A stretch of 64,000 nt of DNA from Flagellimonas oceani (GTDB lineage Bacteria; Bacteroidota; Bacteroidia; Flavobacteriales; Flavobacteriaceae): NCBI RefSeq assembly GCF_011068285.1, contig NZ_CP049616.1, forward strand, positions 4,546,001 to 4,610,000, read 5' to 3'. Under the pieces are notes generated by a model. That model did not search any database. It worked only from the letters and a program-made list of their open reading frames with translations, and was not told the DNA's origin. The position numbers were made by a program, and so were the translations under genes. Within the stretch, counting starts at the first letter, position 1. Each line of letters opens with the position of its first letter. Below are positions 56,972 through 64,000 of the stretch, piece by piece.

Positions 56972-59071
56972 TTACAATTGTTGCAATGCATCTTTTGCAG
57001 TGCTGACGGGGAGTTTGCAAGCTCCTTCCTGACATATATATGTTAAGGTTCTGCCGGGTACACTCCTGTTTTTCAACAATTCAAGGTTACCATCTTCTTT
57101 GGAGCCGGCCATAATACTATTGGGCAGGTACTCCTTGCCGATCTGTTGTGCCATTTCCATATAATCATCCCCGATTATGGCTATTTCATAAAAATTCTGA
57201 TGAGTGTAAAGGACCAAATGCAACCAATTGGAAAATCCTTGCGCCCTACGGTCAAAATCCTTTTGAACGTTTTTGAACATTTGCTTGGACGTTTTTCCAT
57301 AACCTTGTTCAGGAAACAGCTTGTCGAATTTATACAGATTGATGGCCATCATGGAATTGGATGATGAGATAACGTTGTCGTCCACTTCTATGGTCCTTCT
57401 GATTAGGGATCGGTCTTTGTCCGAGGTGTAAAAGAACATTCCCGATGCATCATCAAAAAAGTGCTTTTGGGTGTGCTCCAACAGGTTTTTGGAAAGATTG
57501 AGCCATTTTTCGTCAAAAGTTACTTCATAAAGGGAAAAATAGGCATCGATAACAGTGGCATAATCATCCAGAAAAGCATTGATACTGCTTTTTCCTCCTT
57601 TGTGGTTTCGATACAGGGAACCATCTTCTTTGATCATTTCCCGTTCAATGAATTCTGCATTTTTTAAGGCGAGCTTCAAATAATCGTCGTTGCCCAAATA
57701 GCGATAGGCATCGACCAGCCCTTTGAGCATCAATCCGTTCCAAGAGGTTAAAATCTTATCATCTAAACGAGGTCTTGAACGCTTGTTTCTTTCACTTTTA
57801 AGTTGGGATAGGTTTTTTTTGATGGTTTTCCTCAACGTTTTAATGTCAATATCGAAACTGTTGGCAATCTCATCATTGCTCTTGTCCCTGATAAGTACAT
57901 AATTCTCTTCTTCCCAATGTCCGTAAGAATTGATGTTGAAATATTCTTGGAACAGCTTAAAATCATCTCCCAAAAGATCGATGAGCTGTTCCTTCGTCCA
58001 AACGTAATAGGCGCCTTCCTCCAAGTTTCCATGTTCATCTAGGCTGTCCGCATCCAATGAGGAATAGAATCCTCCGTTTTTATCCATGAGTTCTTCTTCC
58101 ACGAAGGCAATGGTTTCAACGACAACATCCTTGTACAGGTTATTCTTTGTAACGGCATAGGCTTTGGCATATAGGCTTGTCAATTGACCGTTGTCGTACA
58201 ACATTTTTTCGAAGTGGGGTACATGCCATTTCACATCAACAGCGTAGCGGGAGAACCCTCCGCCCACATGGTCGTAAATACCTCCGTAGGCCATTCGTGT
58301 TAGTGTGGTGTCCACAAACTCCATGATTTCGGGTTTGTTGGTCGCCGTGGCATAGTGCAACAAAAAGTCCCAATTGTTGGGCATCATAAACTTTGGGGCG
58401 CTCTTATGCCCGCCCAAAAAAGTGTCGAAATACTGCGTCCAATTTTGAACGGCACCATCCAATTGCTCCAAAGAATAAAGTTCACTGTCCTTGCTGTTTT
58501 CCACCAAATTAATGGCCTGGAGTCCGTTCGCAAGGTCGTTCGCATAGTCGGTTACACGTTGCTTATCGTTTTTGTAAAGTTCGGCCAGTTGTTCCAGAGA
58601 CTTGATCCAATTGTCTTTTGGAACATAGGTTGCTCCCCAAAAAGGCCGGCCATCGGGCAGGGCGACAATATTGAGCGGCCATCCGCCTTGACCGGATATC
58701 ATTTGGATGGCGTCCATGTAGATTTGGTCCACATCCGGACGCTCCTCACGGTCAATTTTTATATTGATGAAGTTCTCGTTCATCACTTGGGCCACTGCCT
58801 CGTCCTCAAAACACTCTTTTTCCATCACATGGCACCAATGACAAGCGGCGTACCCAATACTTATGAGCAGGAGTTTGTCCTCTTTCTTGGCTTTTTCCAG
58901 CACGTCGGGGTGCCAAGCTTCCCAGTTTACCGGATTATGGGCATGTTGGAGCAAATAGGGGCTGGTTTCATGGATAAGGGCATTGGTATGTTTGTGCGTC
59001 ACTTCGTTTGAATTTTGTTTGCAGCCCAAGACTGCAGTTCCAAGTAGTATGAAGAAAAACACTTTTTTCAT
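56972..59071 (-). CDS. Thioredoxin-domain DUF255 lipoprotein (YyaL/Spata20-like)
   Basis: 699 residues from the ATG at 59071, chosen because it opens into a lipoprotein signal (FFILLGTAVLGC). The frame reaches 59152 but lacks a signal there and overlaps the dodecin terminator. N-terminal thioredoxin-like domain with CHWC (AACHWCHVMEKECFEDE), followed by a long alpha/alpha toroid resembling the six-hairpin glycosidase fold. The biochemical function of this widespread family is unsettled. It is outside the cytoplasm here, unlike many homologues. Confidence 0.9.
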   Translation of the reverse strand: MKKVFFFILLGTAVLGCKQNSNEVTHKHTNALIHETSPYLLQHAHNPVNWEAWHPDVLEKAKKEDKLLLISIGYAACHWCHVMEKECFEDEAVAQVMNENFINIKIDREERPDVDQIYMDAIQMISGQGGWPLNIVALPDGRPFWGATYVPKDNWIKSLEQLAELYKNDKQRVTDYANDLANGLQAINLVENSKDSELYSLEQLDGAVQNWTQYFDTFLGGHKSAPKFMMPNNWDFLLHYATATNKPEIMEFVDTTLTRMAYGGIYDHVGGGFSRYAVDVKWHVPHFEKMLYDNGQLTSLYAKAYAVTKNNLYKDVVVETIAFVEEELMDKNGGFYSSLDADSLDEHGNLEEGAYYVWTKEQLIDLLGDDFKLFQEYFNINSYGHWEEENYVLIRDKSNDEIANSFDIDIKTLRKTIKKNLSQLKSERNKRSRPRLDDKILTSWNGLMLKGLVDAYRYLGNDDYLKLALKNAEFIEREMIKEDGSLYRNHKGGKSSINAFLDDYATVIDAYFSLYEVTFDEKWLNLSKNLLEHTQKHFFDDASGMFFYTSDKDRSLIRRTIEVDDNVISSSNSMMAINLYKFDKLFPEQGYGKTSKQMFKNVQKDFDRRAQGFSNWLHLVLYTHQNFYEIAIIGDDYMEMAQQIGKEYLPNSIMAGSKEDGNLELLKNRSVPGRTLTYICQEGACKLPVSTAKDALQQL

Positions 59072-59090
59072 CAATTTGGTAGGTTTGTGC

Positions 59091-59122
59091 AAAAAAAATG
59101 CGCCCGTTTCGGGACGCATTTT
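59091..59122 (-). terminator. Terminator after dodecin
   Basis: On the minus strand an AATGCG-T-CCCG / CGGG-CGCATT stem with one bulge ends in a run of eight T (A run at 59091-59098 on the plus strand). Confidence 0.8.
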
Positions 59123-59138
59123 CTTTTCTTCATTTTTG

Positions 59139-59339
59139 TTATTGTACTTCAAAGGTAATCTTAACGTTTACCCTATAATCGTCAATCTTTCCATCTTTTA
59201 CGGTAGCGCTCTGCTCGTTGATGTAGATGGAACGGATATTTTTAACTGATTTTGAGGCCTGTTCCAACGCTTTGTTGGTTGCATCTTCCCAGCTTTTGCT
59301 GGAGTTGGCCAATACTTCAATAACTTTTAAAACTGCCAT
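59139..59339 (-). CDS. Dodecin family protein
   Basis: 66 residues from the ATG at 59339 (an ATG two codons up at 59345 is also possible). MAVLKVIEVLANSSKSWEDATNKAL matches dodecin, a small beta-alpha-beta-beta protein that assembles into a 12-mer and stores flavins in archaea and bacteria. The flavin-contact Trp is present (KSWEDA). A single-gene unit with its own terminator. Confidence 0.92.
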   Translation of the reverse strand: MAVLKVIEVLANSSKSWEDATNKALEQASKSVKNIRSIYINEQSATVKDGKIDDYRVNVKITFEVQ

Positions 59340-59409
59340 GGTCAATGTATTTTTTAGATTCCCTTTAAGATAACAAATTTTGACTGGAATTGGGCAGTAA
59401 TCCCGTTAA

Positions 59410-60306
59410 TTATCCGTTAAGGGCAACTACTTCCTTGATTTTGTCGCCCATCATATTTTTTAACATGGTCTCAATACCGTTTTTTAAGGTAAAGGTGGAA
59501 GATGGACAACCGCTGCAGGCTCCTTGAAGGATAACGCTCACCGTACCGCTTTGCTCTTCATAGGATTGGAAAAGAATGTTTCCGCCATCACCGGCAACGG
59601 CTGGTTTTACATATTCTTCCAAAATGTCTATAATTTGTAGCGAGGTGTCGTCGTAATCTGTTCCGGATTTTTTTTGCTCTACGGTTTCCTTGCTTTTTTG
59701 AATGGCTTCCGCGGTTACCACCTCCTTGCCGTCGGCAAGATAGTCACGGATAAATTCGCGCAATTGCATATTGATCTCTTCCCAATCGGCCACTTCATAT
59801 TTGGTGACGGACACGTAGTTTTCGTCCATAAAGACCTCTTTTACAAAAGGCAAATGAAAAAGTTCTTTGGCCAATGGGGAGTCCTTGGCCTCGTCGATGT
59901 TCTTGAACTCGTACGTTGATGGCACGATTCTTTTGTTGGAAACAAACTTCATCACCGCTGGATTTGGGGTTACCTCGGCATAAACGGTAATCGGCTCCTT
60001 TTTTGCAACGGCCTCTTCGTTGACCACAGGTTCGCCAGCGTTAAGGTATTCTACCAGTTGCTGGGCAACCTCATCTTTTACATCGTCCCATTCCACAATG
60101 TCAAAACGCTCCAACGCCACAAAGTTGCTGGCAATGTAAACGGTCTTGATAAACGGAAGGTAAAAAAGTTGCTGGGCCAATGGTGAGTTTTTGGCCTCAT
60201 CTATATTTTTAAATTCGTAATTGCCCTTCACCAAAAAATGGTTGGCTTCCAATTTTATTATCTTGGGGTTGTTGGTGGAAACAACGGTGATATTGAACTC
60301 TTTCAT
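59410..60306 (-). CDS. NifU-like Fe-S scaffold with doubled Nfu N-terminal domain
   Basis: 298 residues from the ATG at 60306; upstream codons to 60333 cover the promoter. Two tandem copies of the Nfu N-terminal domain, each with YEFKNIDEAK-(N/D)SPLA and (Q/E)LFxLPFxKxV, at about 1-85 and 105-190, then a NifU C-terminal domain with CSGC (GACSGCPSSTFTLKNGIE). It should carry a 4Fe-4S cluster for delivery to target proteins in the cytoplasm. Confidence 0.92.
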   Translation of the reverse strand: MKEFNITVVSTNNPKIIKLEANHFLVKGNYEFKNIDEAKNSPLAQQLFYLPFIKTVYIASNFVALERFDIVEWDDVKDEVAQQLVEYLNAGEPVVNEEAVAKKEPITVYAEVTPNPAVMKFVSNKRIVPSTYEFKNIDEAKDSPLAKELFHLPFVKEVFMDENYVSVTKYEVADWEEINMQLREFIRDYLADGKEVVTAEAIQKSKETVEQKKSGTDYDDTSLQIIDILEEYVKPAVAGDGGNILFQSYEEQSGTVSVILQGACSGCPSSTFTLKNGIETMLKNMMGDKIKEVVALNG

Positions 60307-60321
60307 CTTGAATATTTGTTG

Positions 60322-60353
60322 CAAAAATACCAATACTTGCGATGCGCAGCAAA
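60322..60353 (-). promoter_or_regulatory. Promoter of the NifU-like gene
   Basis: Minus strand TTTG (60353-60350), 20 bases, TATTTTTG (60329-60322): both boxes perfect. The ATG at 60306 leaves a leader of about ten bases. Confidence 0.6.
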
Positions 60354-60430
60354 ATATTATAATAATGTGACAAGCTTATCGTTATTTAAGTGTTTTATTG
60401 TATTCGATAATCATTAGCCCCAACCGTCAG

Positions 60431-61426
60431 ATGAGACGAATCTTAACCTCAATTTTTATAGCCTTGTTTTTTGGTTCCTTTGCCAGAGCACAAGAAGGTA
60501 TTCCCGTGTATTTCGATTACTTGGCGGACAATTACTATTTGGTGTATCCGTCCATGGCAGGTATTTCGGAAGGCACCAAAATTCGTCTTACGGCACGGAA
60601 GCAGTGGTTCAATGTGGACGAGGCGCCCAGTTTGCAAACACTGAACATTAATTCCAGAGTAGGGGAACGCAGTGGTATCGGTGGTATACTTTTCAATGAC
60701 TCCAACGGATACCATTCACAGACAGGTTTTAAGGCAACTTATTCCCATCATTTGCAATTGGCAGGTGATTTTAGGACGCTCAACCAGCTATCTTTTGGAT
60801 TGAGTGCGGGTGTAATCCTCAGTAGTTTGGACGAAACCGAATTCAGGTCCGTAATTCCAGACCCGGTAGTAACGGGGGTAAAAAACACCACCAGTTATTT
60901 TAATGTCGACTTAGGGGCATCCTACAATTTGTTCGAGTTTTACGCGCATGTCGCTGTCTTGAACCTTTTGGGAAGTGGACGAGACCTCTACACTGCCGCG
61001 GAGTTTGATAACTTACGACGGTATTTGTTCTCTGTTGGTTATGTATTTGGAAGGACTACCCGAATAGAGCCTTCCATTTTGTTCCAAATGACGGATTTTA
61101 CCAAAGAGAAGACCGTGGATTTGAACGCAAAAGTATATCGTGATGTCAGTTTTGGAACTGTTTGGGCCGGATTGTCCTACCGTCGCAGTTTTGATGGTGC
61201 ACAATTTCAATCCAATGGAAATTTTGGAGAGCAGCGCCTGCAATTGTTCACTCCGATCATCGGGGTCAATGTGAACAAGTTTATGTTTTCCTACAACTAT
61301 TCCTATCAGTCAGGGGACATTCGTTTTGACAATGGTGGCTTTCATCAAATCACTTTGGGATACGACTTTGGACAAAGCGACCAAGGCAAGCGCTACGACT
61401 GTTATTGTCCTGCGGCCAACAATTAA
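60431..61426 (+). CDS. PorP/SprF family type IX secretion membrane protein
   Basis: 331 residues from the ATG at 60431, which begins a signal peptide (ILTSIFIALFFGSFARAQ). The chain matches the PorP/SprF family: an opening with YFDYLADNYYLVYPSMAGI, strongly alternating beta strands and a barrel end QITLGYDFG. Relatives anchor or help secrete type IX cargo such as SprB and link it to the motor. No large repeat adhesin is next to it, so its partner is unknown. The last residues include a CYC pair. Confidence 0.88.
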   Translation: MRRILTSIFIALFFGSFARAQEGIPVYFDYLADNYYLVYPSMAGISEGTKIRLTARKQWFNVDEAPSLQTLNINSRVGERSGIGGILFNDSNGYHSQTGFKATYSHHLQLAGDFRTLNQLSFGLSAGVILSSLDETEFRSVIPDPVVTGVKNTTSYFNVDLGASYNLFEFYAHVAVLNLLGSGRDLYTAAEFDNLRRYLFSVGYVFGRTTRIEPSILFQMTDFTKEKTVDLNAKVYRDVSFGTVWAGLSYRRSFDGAQFQSNGNFGEQRLQLFTPIIGVNVNKFMFSYNYSYQSGDIRFDNGGFHQITLGYDFGQSDQGKRYDCYCPAANN

Positions 61427-61478
61427 AAATGGCCCATCTTTTTATGATAGACCATTTAAAACTCAAAAAGCGTCAATG

Positions 61479-62645
61479 TTATTTCTTGTCCCAAGTATAG
61501 TTTTTCTTGGAGGCTTGGGCCTTTATGGCGGATAGCATGGCATTCTCCAACTCTCCGGTTTCTTCCTTTTGATGCTCGGCAATGTAAACCTCACGTTTGG
61601 CATTGAGTTCCTGTATCTGTTTTTGGATTTCTTCCCGTTCCGCTTTCTTTTGCTTTACATAAGCCTTGATTTCACTTTCGGATTTTCCTCGGAGTTCTTC
61701 GGGAAGGTCTTTTTGGGGCAGCTCGGCGATCAAGGATTCATCGTCTTCAGCGGCATCTACAAGGTCCCATGTTGAGTTTTTGTACAACCTTGAGCTTTTG
61801 CTTACCGCTCTTTTAACGGCGACCACCTCTTCCAGTTCGGCAGCATTGGCATCTTGTGCATATTGAAGCTCCTTTTTTTGTCTACCGATTGCACCATAGG
61901 AAATATAGGTACCGTTCAATTTGGAGTTCAATTTGATGATGACGTCATCATAGGGTGTGTTAATATGAACGACCTGTCTATTATGGTCAATGGCCATGTA
62001 TTCGCCGCCGGTAAGTGTGGCGCCGCTCTTCCACATGGTGGAAATACCTTGCTCGTAATTGCCACAAAAAATCGTATTTACAATAATGTCCTTCTCCTTG
62101 GCATTGGTGGTGGCATCCTTGTAATCCAGTTTTCCTTGGGTAAAAGGTTCATTGCCCGCGATAAATATCATTTTAAGGTCGTCGGAATTTTTTCCCCAAT
62201 CCAATTGTTTCAATGAAGTATGGATGACCTGTCCGCAATATTCTTCACCGCCATTTGTGGTCAGCGAGAACAATTTCTCCGAAATCTCGTCCAGATCATT
62301 ACTGAAACCCAATACCTGGCGTATATAACCTTCTCGGGGAGAAAGATTGTCGTTTCCATATTCATAAAGAGCAATTTGAAGGGATGGTCGCACATTGGTG
62401 CCACATTTGGCATGGGTAAACTCGTTGACAATGTCCCACAATTGTGCCTTTGCCTGATTGATGAGCCCGTCCATACTGTTGCTCGTATCCAAGAGCAGCG
62501 CAATTTTAACGTACTGCTCCGATGGTTTTTCGGTTGTGGACTGTGTGACCAAAGTTGTTTTCGATTTCGTGTGCGCATTAAGGTTGCAGCCATAACTTGT
62601 ACCTGTCATAAATAGCAGAAAAGCAGAGCCTAAAAAGTAATTCAT
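61479..62645 (-). CDS. Secreted vWA-domain protein
   Basis: 388 residues from the ATG at 62645 (an alternative at 62654 adds three). Hydrophobic N-terminus ending SYGC may be an atypical lipobox, so it is exported and perhaps lipid-anchored. A vWA domain (about 45-235) has the metal-site motif DTSNSM and a later Thr/Asp region. The C-terminal 100 residues are a charged coiled-coil (RGKSESEIKAYVKQKKAERE). The function is unknown; vWA domains usually hold protein partners. Convergent with the PorP-like gene. Confidence 0.88.
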   Translation of the reverse strand: MNYFLGSAFLLFMTGTSYGCNLNAHTKSKTTLVTQSTTEKPSEQYVKIALLLDTSNSMDGLINQAKAQLWDIVNEFTHAKCGTNVRPSLQIALYEYGNDNLSPREGYIRQVLGFSNDLDEISEKLFSLTTNGGEEYCGQVIHTSLKQLDWGKNSDDLKMIFIAGNEPFTQGKLDYKDATTNAKEKDIIVNTIFCGNYEQGISTMWKSGATLTGGEYMAIDHNRQVVHINTPYDDVIIKLNSKLNGTYISYGAIGRQKKELQYAQDANAAELEEVVAVKRAVSKSSRLYKNSTWDLVDAAEDDESLIAELPQKDLPEELRGKSESEIKAYVKQKKAEREEIQKQIQELNAKREVYIAEHQKEETGELENAMLSAIKAQASKKNYTWDKK

Positions 62646-62808
62646 ATGTTTCATGATGCAATAATTTTAAAGTTGGGGTAAATGTATCGGCAACTTTGTT
62701 CAATTAAAATCAGGAATGAGCAACATGGCATTTCAAATGAGTGAATGGAACCGATTACTTCGTAACAAGGTATAATAGCGATGTTTTTTAGTGGATTTCG
62801 GTAGAGGG

Positions 62809-62843
62809 GCATTTTTTAAAATGCTTGGGAAGCAGTATGTTTA
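62809..62843 (+). promoter_or_regulatory. Putative promoter and inverted repeat before the TPR protein
   Basis: TATGTTTA (62836-62843) with TTTT (62813-62816) 19 bases upstream. A GCATTTT/AAAATGC inverted repeat (62809-62824) covers the upstream box and could be an operator. The ATG at 62852 leaves almost no leader. Confidence 0.3.
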
Positions 62844-62851
62844 CCTAACGT

Positions 62852-64000
62852 ATGGTCCGTAAGATATACATATTGGTGTTGATTCTGTTCACCTCGCTGG
62901 GTTCCGTCGCGCAAGTTGGAAATGCACAGGGGCAAATGCAAATCAAGGGCTCGGTAAAGGGCAAGGAAAACTATGCCCCGATTTCGGGAGTTCGGGTATC
63001 TACGGACAAAGGAGCTTTTACCACTACAAATGCCTTGGGCGAGTTTACGATCAGGGCCTCCGTAGGAGATGTATTGATGGTTGAAGGGCCGGAACTGGAA
63101 ACGGTGCGTTACCGAATCAAATCGGGTGAAGATGTGGATGTTTTGGTGGAAGGTTATTACGGTGGGGTTTCAAAAAGGCAAAAACGGGAAACCACAAGCT
63201 CACTGAACTATCTTTCGGACCATCAACGCTTTTTGGATTCCGCCAACGCCTACAAGAGGACCAATTTGGAAAAGAGTATCGACTTTATCGCGCGTTCCAT
63301 GGAACCCTTGGGAAGCTCTGGAAATAAAAATGAATTTTCCGCATCGCTACGAACCTTGGGTGAAATCTATATGTTCCATAAGCAGTACGATCTGGCCATC
63401 ACCAATTTTAAGGATGCCTTGGCCGCCCAAGAATCCAACAAGACCAAAATATTATTGGGCAAGGCCTATGTACTGAACGGAAATTACGAAAGTGCAGTTT
63501 CCATCATGGAACCTCTTATAATGGTAAGGAACATGGTGCCCTACCAGCGGGTCGAACTTTTTGAAGCTTTGGGCGATGCCAATAAGGAGTTGGGTAAATT
63601 GAAAGAGGCCCAGGAATATTACCGGCAGGGGCTGCTCATTGCGGAAAAAAATCAGATATCCCCAAAGGAAATCGACCTCAACTCTAAAATTGCAGATGTC
63701 TTTGCCATTGAAAATAGGGAGATTGAGGCAGAGGGGTTTTATCAAAATTCCTTGAAACTGTCAAAGGAAGTGGCACCGGAACGAATGATTCAAGAGAGCG
63801 AAAAAGTGGCGGATTTCTACAACCAAAAAAATCGATATGATGACGAGATCCAACTGAGAAAAAGAAACCTGGACGAATTAAAAGAGATCTCAAGATCGAG
63901 TGTTGCCTCCATGGGCCAGGGAATCAATACCCAGGATACCATAACCACGCAGCGCATCAACTATAAAATCGCCAATGCCTATATCGCACAGGATAAGTTG
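62852..64000 (+). CDS. Exported carboxypeptidase-regulatory-like and TPR protein, cut by the window edge
   Basis: 383 codons are open to the right edge with no stop. Signal peptide (about 1-24), then a CarboxypepD regulatory-like beta domain (ISGVRVSTDKGAFTTTNALGEFTI, spaced over about 47-70) and from about 125 a series of TPR-like helical repeats (AKAYVLNGNYESAVSIM, FEALGDANKELGKLKEAQEYY). In flavobacteria this arrangement often precedes a histidine kinase or response-regulator part, but that region is outside the window, so this is only a possibility. Confidence 0.8.
   Translation, partial: MVRKIYILVLILFTSLGSVAQVGNAQGQMQIKGSVKGKENYAPISGVRVSTDKGAFTTTNALGEFTIRASVGDVLMVEGPELETVRYRIKSGEDVDVLVEGYYGGVSKRQKRETTSSLNYLSDHQRFLDSANAYKRTNLEKSIDFIARSMEPLGSSGNKNEFSASLRTLGEIYMFHKQYDLAITNFKDALAAQESNKTKILLGKAYVLNGNYESAVSIMEPLIMVRNMVPYQRVELFEALGDANKELGKLKEAQEYYRQGLLIAEKNQISPKEIDLNSKIADVFAIENREIEAEGFYQNSLKLSKEVAPERMIQESEKVADFYNQKNRYDDEIQLRKRNLDELKEISRSSVASMGQGINTQDTITTQRINYKIANAYIAQDKL

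Noticed and set aside
59072..59152. N-terminal extension of the DUF255 protein
   Set aside because: It overlaps the dodecin terminator and would bury the lipoprotein signal inside the chain.
61427..61457. Possible hairpin AAATGG/CCATTT between the PorP-like and vWA genes
   Set aside because: The stem is interrupted, the loop is long and there is no T run, so it is not a convincing terminator.

Overview
The window looks like one continuous piece of core chromosome from a member of Bacteroidota, class Flavobacteriia. The protein style suggests the marine Muricauda/Allomuricauda group, but the genus is an inference. Supporting signs are an alternative complex III plus aa3-type oxidase operon, SprA and a PorP/SprF-family protein of the type IX secretion and gliding machinery, a fused malic enzyme/phosphotransacetylase, NusA without C-terminal repeats, and promoters of the Bacteroidota type (TTTG, about 19 bases, TAnnTTTG). 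I saw no rRNA, tRNA, CRISPR array, insertion sequence, prophage or integrase.

Layout. 26-3428 (minus): a large secreted adhesin-like protein (PA14, calcium-binding Asp repeats, C-type lectin, HYR and Ig-like domains) with one frameshift near its 3' end. 3659-8315 (plus): the rimP-nusA-infB operon behind a leader hairpin. 8317-8688 (minus): a SPOR-domain protein. 8924-20766 (plus): actABCDEF followed by coxB and coxA, a quinol:cytochrome c oxidoreductase and its terminal oxidase ending at a strong terminator. 20834-31113: a DUF2807 protein, an acyl-CoA oxidase-like enzyme, ruvB, a TetR regulator divergent from a cupin protein with two matching palindromic operators, queG, a sugar-type MFS transporter and maeB. 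31134-38824: ruvA and, five bases on, sprA.

38927-45767: gcvH, a VanZ-like protein and TonB, then a second respiratory block: heme O synthase, two subunit III genes, a subunit IV-like gene, an SCO-like protein without its cysteines, a true SCO protein, DUF420 and a 70-residue CxxC membrane protein. Subunits I/II and III/IV plus assembly factors are thus about 20 kb apart. 45802-55361: an export cluster of MacB type with four permeases, two adaptors, one ATPase and one TolC-like channel in two transcription units, each preceded by the same ECF-sigma-like promoter (TGTAAC, 17 bases, GTCWTA). 55378-62645: tsaB, mscS, a YyaL/Spata20-like thioredoxin-domain lipoprotein, dodecin, a NifU-like protein with a doubled N-terminal domain, a PorP/SprF-like protein and a secreted vWA protein. 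From 62852 to the right edge runs the start of a TPR protein that is cut by the window.

The most interesting points are the paired ECF-like promoters over the duplicated exporter, the TetR/cupin switch with twin operators 53 bp apart, a helix-hairpin-helix domain fused to ActC, the conserved-looking oxidase assembly tail with a tiny CxxC protein, and several genes whose promoters imply very short or no 5' leaders. All functions are read from sequence motifs; no database search was run.
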